Below, one piece after another: positions 5,587 through 10,011 of a stretch of DNA of 10,011 bases. The position numbers and the translations under genes are program-made. Positions within the stretch are counted from its first letter, which is position 1, and every line of letters begins with the position of its first letter. The notes beneath the pieces are model-generated. The model did not search any database. It saw nothing but the letters and a program-made list of their open reading frames with translations, and was not told the origin of the DNA. Source of the stretch: Thermoplasmata archaeon (GTDB lineage: Archaea > Thermoplasmatota > Thermoplasmata > Thermoplasmatales > Thermoplasmataceae); assembly GCA_021835265.1 (NCBI GenBank), contig JAKBQK010000196.1:1-10011 (forward strand), given 5' to 3'.

Positions 5587-7323
5587 TTACCAATTGGAAT
5601 TTCCCCTTGGTGTGTCAGATGGATAATTCCATCTGTAGAATGTTGAAACAGAATGGACAGAATGGGAAAGTTCTTTGAAATTCTTGGAACCATCTTTATT
5701 GTATCTGACTGCTTCCCTTACATTAAGATGCCCCTGTTCTTTTAATGTTTCAACTGCCTGTTGGAAATCCCCTGACAACATATTGGCATTAGGTTGCAGG
5801 TCTCCATTACTCACCCATTTGCCATTCTCTGATTTATAGGCTATGGTTTCGAATATCTCAACTCCATTTTTACCTTTATCTTTTATGTTTTCTACATCCC
5901 ATCTCTTATCTGGATTTTTAAGAATGGTCATAATATGCTTCTCGAATTTCTTCTTAATCATCTGCGAACTGCGTATCTCTGCATCCTTTGTTGATTTTTC
6001 CAGCCAGTAGTTGAATACTTCCATTGCATTGGCATGGTATTCCTCAAGATCCCTAATGGCTTCCTGCAAATCTATGGATTCCATTCTCAATTCTTCACCA
6101 TCGAAGTTGCCTCTGGATGCAGAATGAATGATGGCTAATTTCCAGACCAATACAGGATATTTGCTTCTGGAAAGAACATCATAGTTATCAATATCCTGCG
6201 AACTGGATAGATCGGACTGAACATCTGCTATTGCCTGTAATATTTCAGTTCTGTATTCATTGTAATCTTTGAGAAATTCATCAGAATATTTTACCATCTT
6301 AATGTTTTTAAGAAGTGCGAGTTCCTCTATGATGTGTTTTCTCTGTTCCTCTCTTATCTTATCATCTAGTGAGGATCTTTTAATGTCCTTGATGCATACT
6401 CTTTTGGATTTGACAAATAGGAATCTGTTTCCTGCTCCCTGAAACCAAAAGGATTTGTTGGATTTCTCAATCATTTCTGGAACTCCAGACAGCCATATGT
6501 TTCCTGTTATTGGTGGGTATTTCTCCTCTCCTCTGGCTATGGTTGTATATGATTGCAATCTATTGTCTATCATCTGGCACATAAAGGAATAGATGTCTGA
6601 AAGAGAGTTTTCTTTTAGCATTGCCATTAGAACTTGTGCTTCATCCCAGGTTATCATGACGTCCCTCTTCTTATCTGGATCATTGGAGTAAAACTTTGCA
6701 AGAGATTTCATCATTCCTTTGGCTGTTCCTGTCTCATATCTTACGTGATCTTTGTATATTGTCGGCATGAAATCATCTATTCCAGATACTAAAAGAGGTG
6801 TCTTATTGGTTCCAGATGGTTCTGACCACCAGAAGCCTAAATTGGGCAGTATTTTACCTTTTGCATTGGCAGAAATAGCATTAGACATCGCCGTTGCTAT
6901 CTCAAATATCGCCATAGACTTCCTTGGATTATCATCTGCATCTGTTGATTCGTGGTATTCCATTAACTCTCCTATTAGATCGCCATTGACTTTATGGGGT
7001 GTGAATGAAGGATTTTTCTCCTCATATTCCACTATTCTCTTATTAAGGAGATTTTCTGCGTTTTCTCCATCTCCCATAACAGACAATGGATCCTCTATGT
7101 GATTATCACAGTAGAAGCAAGAATAGTATTCCTGATCTATATATGTGACATTTCCATCATCATCTGTAAATGGAACTGGAATTATCTGGAATGTCATCTC
7201 AATTTTATGTATTGGGCAGATGTGTTCTTCATCAGTTGTTTCCGAACCTTTAAATACCTGTTCGTGTTTATTTAATTGAGCATTGGGGGGCCTCGGTTCA
7301 CCTCCTTGTCCTCCTGTTCTCAT
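5587..7323 (-). CDS. Replication-type P-loop ATPase/helicase (DUF3987-like) with N-terminal zinc-binding segment
   Basis: A 578-aa protein. After a Gly/Pro-rich lead (residues 1-15), C36-x2-H39 and C69-x2-C72 (with H75) form a probable zinc site. The ATPase core follows: EPSGTNKT (168-175) is a Walker A-like loop with the first Gly replaced by Glu and the Gly before Lys by Asn. DVMITWDEA (221-229) is Walker B with D227-E228. NIWLSGVPE (275-283) fits sensor 1, and GAGNRFLF (296-303) carries a candidate arginine finger. The C-terminal ~110 residues look like a winged-helix DNA-binding region. This layout matches DUF3987-type helicases of plasmids and proviruses, so I infer a replicative helicase or initiator. 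ATG 7323 is set by AGGAGG ten bases upstream and by its ATGA overlap with the 30-aa gene. The gene ends in the repeat array that is probably its target. Binding but not hydrolysing ATP is possible given the loop changes. Confidence 0.8.
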   Translation of the reverse strand: MRTGGQGGEPRPPNAQLNKHEQVFKGSETTDEEHICPIHKIEMTFQIIPVPFTDDDGNVTYIDQEYYSCFYCDNHIEDPLSVMGDGENAENLLNKRIVEYEEKNPSFTPHKVNGDLIGELMEYHESTDADDNPRKSMAIFEIATAMSNAISANAKGKILPNLGFWWSEPSGTNKTPLLVSGIDDFMPTIYKDHVRYETGTAKGMMKSLAKFYSNDPDKKRDVMITWDEAQVLMAMLKENSLSDIYSFMCQMIDNRLQSYTTIARGEEKYPPITGNIWLSGVPEMIEKSNKSFWFQGAGNRFLFVKSKRVCIKDIKRSSLDDKIREEQRKHIIEELALLKNIKMVKYSDEFLKDYNEYRTEILQAIADVQSDLSSSQDIDNYDVLSRSKYPVLVWKLAIIHSASRGNFDGEELRMESIDLQEAIRDLEEYHANAMEVFNYWLEKSTKDAEIRSSQMIKKKFEKHIMTILKNPDKRWDVENIKDKGKNGVEIFETIAYKSENGKWVSNGDLQPNANMLSGDFQQAVETLKEQGHLNVREAVRYNKDGSKNFKELSHSVHSVSTFYRWNYPSDTPRGNSNW

Positions 7324-7412
7324 GTTTTTCTGTCCTCCTTTTTCTTAGGTTCCTCATCGAATAAATACTGTAAAATCCTGTTTAGTTCTCGCATCAATTC
7401 AGCGTGTTCCAT
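7320..7412 (-). CDS. 30-aa microprotein, overlapping both neighbours
   Basis: MEHAELMRELNRILQYLFDE, then EPKKKEDRKT. The first 18 residues would form an amphipathic helix with Leu/Ile/Tyr/Phe on one face; the last third is a charged tail. Its ATG (7410-7412) lies inside the end of the AbrB-like gene, and its TGA overlaps the ATG of the helicase gene in ATGA. The helicase Shine-Dalgarno sequence AGGAGG lies inside it. That nested arrangement suggests translational coupling, either as a real small helicase or clamp-binding peptide or as a leader cistron that sets helicase translation. I recognise no family. Confidence 0.5.
   Translation of the reverse strand: MEHAELMRELNRILQYLFDEEPKKKEDRKT
7334..7339 (-). 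promoter_or_regulatory. Strong Shine-Dalgarno site of the helicase gene
   Basis: AGGAGG on the minus strand, ten bases before the ATG at 7323. It decides the helicase start. A second SD-like AAGGAGGTGA lies just inside the gene (about 7299-7308) but has no in-frame start after it, so it probably only reflects the GGQGGE codons. Confidence 0.7.
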
Positions 7413-7575
7413 TTTCTGCACAGTTGTTAGGTTTTACAGGTTTCACTGTAATTGAACCATTTTGGTTGATGTAAAAATCAACGGACATGGTATCCACTAA
7501 ACGATGCTCACGGACATATTCTATTGGAATCCTAACGAAATATGTTTTGTTATACTTCGATAACTTTGTCCTCAT
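7399..7575 (-). CDS. AbrB/SpoVT-like swapped-hairpin DNA-binding protein
   Basis: A 58-aa protein, the usual size of a lone AbrB-type DNA-binding domain. MRTKLSKYNKTYFVRIPIEY, then VREHRLVDTMSVDFYINQNG, then SITVKPVKP shows the typical archaeal pattern: first strand with a YFVRIPxEYV turn, a central helix-like EHRLVDT, then a beta pair ending ITVKP. Such proteins dimerise through swapped hairpins and act as transcription regulators or antitoxins. A TATA element about 25 bp ahead of ATG 7575 implies a nearly leaderless transcript, so this gene probably opens its own operon with the 30-aa and helicase genes. Control of copy number or of its own promoter is inferred from position. Confidence 0.75.
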   Translation of the reverse strand: MRTKLSKYNKTYFVRIPIEYVREHRLVDTMSVDFYINQNGSITVKPVKPNNCAENGTR

Positions 7576-7590
7576 GAAGTATATATTTTG

Positions 7591-7604
7591 TATTTATATT
7601 TAAA
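7591..7604 (-). promoter_or_regulatory. TATA element of the AbrB-microprotein-helicase operon
   Basis: The minus strand reads TTTAAATATAAATA, a good archaeal TATA box centred about 23 bp before ATG 7575, so the transcript would be leaderless or nearly so. It lies in the only real gap (97 bp) in the backbone gene row, which marks the start of a separate transcription unit. Confidence 0.6.
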
Positions 7605-7672
7605 ACTGTTGTAAGCTGATTGCTTGTAGAACCAGTAATTTACGGCAATATAGATAGATAGATGTTGTATTT

Positions 7673-8329
7673 TTAATGCTTTGTAATGATCCAATATTTC
7701 TGCAATGCCGTGACTGCACTTCGTGGTATTCCCTTAGCGTCTTCTATAATCTTTCTCATGGTTCTATCTGGAACTTGAAGGTTCTCCTTCTTTGCAATCT
7801 TGATAAGCAACATCTCTATTTCCTCATCTTTCAAAGGCTCGAACTCAAATGCAGTGAATCTGGTCAGCATTGGTTCTGTGAATTTGCTTATATCATTCGC
7901 TATGAAGATCACTTTGGCATCTGTTCTGCTTTCCAGAGCCTTTTCCAATACGTTCTGAGCCTGTTTGGTGAGCATCTCGGCTTTATCAAAAATAAGGATC
8001 ATTCCTTCTGTGGTGTGTTCATCATCTTTATCCTCTGTTATTTCAAAATTAGACATCCCTGCACCTACAGAGCCAAGAATATGCACAAATTTATCCATAT
8101 CATCCTTACCGTTGAGCTGTGCAGAATTTATATGCTCAAAGTCGTGTTTTCCATCATAGCAGAAAGAGTAAGCGCTTGAGGTTTTCCCCAGTCCTGGGTC
8201 TCCGTAAAATAAAAGATTTGGCAGATCATATACTGTCAATTTAACATATTTTTTAAGCTCTCCAATTATGTCCTGATTTCCTGCCACATCATCGAGATGA
8301 AAGGGTCTGTATTTTTCTGTCCATTGCAT
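7673..8329 (-). CDS. Truncated RFC small-subunit-like AAA+ ATPase (clamp-loader homologue)
   Basis: MQWTEKYRPFHLDDVAGNQD is the classic start of archaeal replication factor C small subunit, which fixes ATG 8329. Walker A is GDPGLGKT (43-50). The Walker B region is MILIFDKAEML, where the catalytic Glu of the usual DEAD/DEAE is Lys116 (D115-K-A-E118). Sensor 1 is IAND (N145), the RFC SRC motif appears as TRF with Arg157 kept, and a sensor 2-like GIPRSA is present near the end. The protein stops at 218 aa, whereas RFC-S is about 320 aa, so the C-terminal collar that assembles the pentamer is absent. It may bind host RFC or PCNA and direct host polymerase to the element, probably with weak or no hydrolysis of its own. 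The start lies 25 bp after the integrase stop. A CTATATAAG lies only ~10 bp before the ATG, too close to be its TATA box. Co-transcription with the integrase is likely. Confidence 0.85.
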   Translation of the reverse strand: MQWTEKYRPFHLDDVAGNQDIIGELKKYVKLTVYDLPNLLFYGDPGLGKTSSAYSFCYDGKHDFEHINSAQLNGKDDMDKFVHILGSVGAGMSNFEITEDKDDEHTTEGMILIFDKAEMLTKQAQNVLEKALESRTDAKVIFIANDISKFTEPMLTRFTAFEFEPLKDEEIEMLLIKIAKKENLQVPDRTMRKIIEDAKGIPRSAVTALQKYWIITKH

Positions 8330-8354
8330 ATCTTCTTATATAGTTGCCTTTATT

Positions 8355-9851
8355 TCAATTTTTTCCTTTTTCTTTGTGGTGGACGATTCCTGTATTGAAT
8401 TCAGTTTCTTGCTTAGGTTCTCTTTTCAGAGGTTTGTCCTTAGTCTTCTTGTCTCTCCCTACCTCTTTTCTGGCATTATCTAATGGCACGGATTCATCCT
8501 TTTGTTCATCTTGGTTCTGTTTTTTCAATCTATCTTTTATCAAATCCAATTCTCCTCTTTTTTCCAAATCGATAAGTAGGCTTGATAAAACATCCAATTT
8601 GCTTTCTTGTGGTAAATTCTGTAATAGTGCTTTTTGATCTCCCGATATGATAGAACCCAATGCATCGGTGACTTTTTTCTCCTTTTCTATCTCATTAATA
8701 GCCTCTTCTACAGTTAATGGCATCCAACAGTTGTAACAATTTTTTGCATTGGATGGATTCTTCTTCCCACATCTCTGGCATACCACTGGCAATAAGTTAT
8801 CGTCATCCTTTTCCTCAAAAGCTATTCCTGAGGCTCTTAGGATTGCTTCATCTTTTTGTTTTATTGATAGATGCTCATATACTTCAATCATTCTTGATCC
8901 TTTTGTCCATCCCACTTGATCCTTTAGAGCAGATTCTGATAAGTTTTTGTCCACCATTCTGGTAACATAGCTATGCCGAAACAAATGTGGATGAATCCTC
9001 CTGGTTATTCCTGCTCTCTTCATAACCTTTCTAAACATAGAATATACATCACTATGATCCATTGCCTTACCAAAATTCCTTACCTCTAAACCACAGAAAA
9101 CAGGAGAATCTATATCATTTCTGTTTGGATGGTTTTCTATCCATAGTTTCAGATAGGCAACAGAATTTCCAACAATTCTAACACGCCTGTAGCCTGTTTT
9201 TCCTGTAACAGAAAGCACATAGCCATACTGATCTGATTGCGCATCTCTTATTCTCAGAGTTAATAATTCTCCTAACCTGCAACCTGAATCATATAAAGTA
9301 GAAATCAATGCTCTATCTCTGGCATTCATGCAATTGTCTATTATCTTCAGATATTCCTCTGTGGTTACCAATTCATCAGGTTTTACCTTAGAACCTAATT
9401 TTCTGTTCCTTGTTATCCATCGTGTGCATTCTGGTTCAGTTCTAAATTTGCCTTCTCCAATTCCCAATTTCCATTTATAGTAATGCTTGATGCATTTTTT
9501 GTAGTCTTCCAAAGTAACATCTGAAATTTTCCTTTGCTGAATCTTCTTCTCTGGTATAGGAGATGATGTCTCATAGGTTTGTTTTTTTACATTTGTATAT
9601 CTGTTTATCTTTCTATCTATCAGTTTTGTTAAAAGCATTTTGATATCCTGCTTTGAAGGATTTGTAAATTTATCCTGTAGAATGGTTGCTATTATCCTGA
9701 GCCTTACAGCATAATAGTATTGGTGAGCAAATGATTTTCCATCAAATCTCATTTCATTCAGAAAATCCAATATATCATCCTTTGCCTCTTTTGGAATTTC
9801 CGATCTCATTAGTCTTTCTTTCTCTCCTTCTAAATCTTTCTCAGGATTCAT
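8355..9851 (-). CDS. Tyrosine recombinase/integrase with C-terminal zinc ribbon
   Basis: A 498-aa site-specific recombinase. Residues ~20-150 form the helical core-binding part. The catalytic part shows R192 (DSGCRLGELLTLR), K218 (VTGKTGYRR), H289-L-F-R292-H293 (HPHLFRHSY), W315 in place of the second His (VGWTKGSRM) and the nucleophile Y325 (MIEVYEHLS), so all active-site positions are filled. Unlike compact Xer proteins it continues for ~170 residues: a zinc ribbon with C358, C361, C372 and C375, then a long charged, probably coiled-coil tail (VTVEE... to KEKGKN) rich in Lys and Glu. This recombinase-plus-zinc-ribbon build occurs in archaeal element integrases. It would insert and excise the element; no attachment site is identifiable here. 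ATG 9851 has a TATA element ~26 bp upstream, giving a leaderless transcript. Confidence 0.9.
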   Translation of the reverse strand: MNPEKDLEGEKERLMRSEIPKEAKDDILDFLNEMRFDGKSFAHQYYYAVRLRIIATILQDKFTNPSKQDIKMLLTKLIDRKINRYTNVKKQTYETSSPIPEKKIQQRKISDVTLEDYKKCIKHYYKWKLGIGEGKFRTEPECTRWITRNRKLGSKVKPDELVTTEEYLKIIDNCMNARDRALISTLYDSGCRLGELLTLRIRDAQSDQYGYVLSVTGKTGYRRVRIVGNSVAYLKLWIENHPNRNDIDSPVFCGLEVRNFGKAMDHSDVYSMFRKVMKRAGITRRIHPHLFRHSYVTRMVDKNLSESALKDQVGWTKGSRMIEVYEHLSIKQKDEAILRASGIAFEEKDDDNLLPVVCQRCGKKNPSNAKNCYNCWMPLTVEEAINEIEKEKKVTDALGSIISGDQKALLQNLPQESKLDVLSSLLIDLEKRGELDLIKDRLKKQNQDEQKDESVPLDNARKEVGRDKKTKDKPLKREPKQETEFNTGIVHHKEKGKN

Positions 9852-9870
9852 AAAAAATACATGATAATTT

Positions 9871-9880
9871 ATTATTTAAA
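9871..9880 (-). promoter_or_regulatory. TATA element of the integrase gene
   Basis: The minus strand reads TTTAAATAAT, centred ~26 bp before ATG 9851, so transcription should begin at or next to the start codon. The palindrome at 9952-9970 is a further 70 bp upstream and could be an operator. Confidence 0.55.
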
Positions 9881-9951
9881 TGTTGGTTCATTGAACTTTT
9901 GTATCAAAAATCCTCCAGTCCATTACAATTAGATTTTTCTTTAACCCTCAA

Positions 9952-9970
9952 AATAACTTCATAAGTTATT
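9952..9970. repeat. Palindrome upstream of the integrase gene
   Basis: AATAACTT (9952-9959) and AAGTTATT (9963-9970) are perfect reverse complements around CAT. It may be a regulator-binding site or a recombinase-arm site. The rest of 9852-10011 contains no gene or tRNA that I can see. Confidence 0.5.
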
Positions 9971-10011
9971 GTATTGCTATCTTGTATTTGTGATTATATC
10001 AATCTTTCAGC

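Noticed and set aside
7676..8179. Long plus-strand frame opposite the RFC-like gene
   Set aside because: The minus strand has unmistakable RFC motifs. The plus frame is rich in Cys/Leu/Phe/Ser, as expected for an antisense shadow.

Overview
The window looks like an integrated, self-replicating archaeal element: a provirus or plasmid integrated in a chromosome, or a fragment of a free plasmid. The likely host is a Thermoplasmata-type euryarchaeon. This rests on an RFC-type AAA+ clamp-loader protein, an archaeal tyrosine recombinase carrying a zinc ribbon, an archaeal AbrB-like regulator, TATA elements 25-30 bp ahead of start codons with almost no leader, and low GC throughout. The exact genus cannot be read from the sequence.

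The right half (about 5.3-9.9 kb, all minus strand) is the element backbone. In transcription order it holds a tyrosine recombinase/integrase, a short RFC small-subunit-like ATPase, a 58-aa AbrB-like protein, a 30-aa microprotein overlapping both its neighbours, and a 578-aa helicase/ATPase with an N-terminal zinc-finger-like region. The helicase gene runs straight into an AT-rich non-coding block (5353-5586) with a 14-bp perfect inverted repeat and two oppositely oriented arrays of TTAGTA/TACTAA. This is the best candidate for a replication origin or iteron region. The AbrB and 30-aa genes were found by reading the sequence between the larger genes.

The left half (about 0.26-5.2 kb) is an accessory region of single-gene or two-gene modules: a two-TM membrane protein, a toxin-antitoxin pair (SocA/Panacea-domain antitoxin plus RelE/ParE-fold toxin), a putative PD-(D/E)xK nuclease, and a HEPN-type protein with an RNDAAH (Rx4H) motif. 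The modules are separated by non-coding DNA carrying at least 12 same-strand copies of CCATCAG in four places. One 36-bp stretch is repeated at 34/36 identity on both sides of the membrane-protein gene. The layout suggests a variable defence/TA cargo zone with a repeat family at module boundaries.

Both toxin-antitoxin genes are interrupted as written. The antitoxin has an in-frame TAG after codon 45. The toxin is cut short at a 6-bp homopolymer, beyond which the expected RelE C-terminus continues in another frame. The module is probably decaying, although a sequencing indel or recoding at UUU-UGA-C is not excluded. Bases 1-257 are the 3' end of an unidentified gene that begins outside the window. 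The last 160 bases hold the integrase promoter and a small palindrome.
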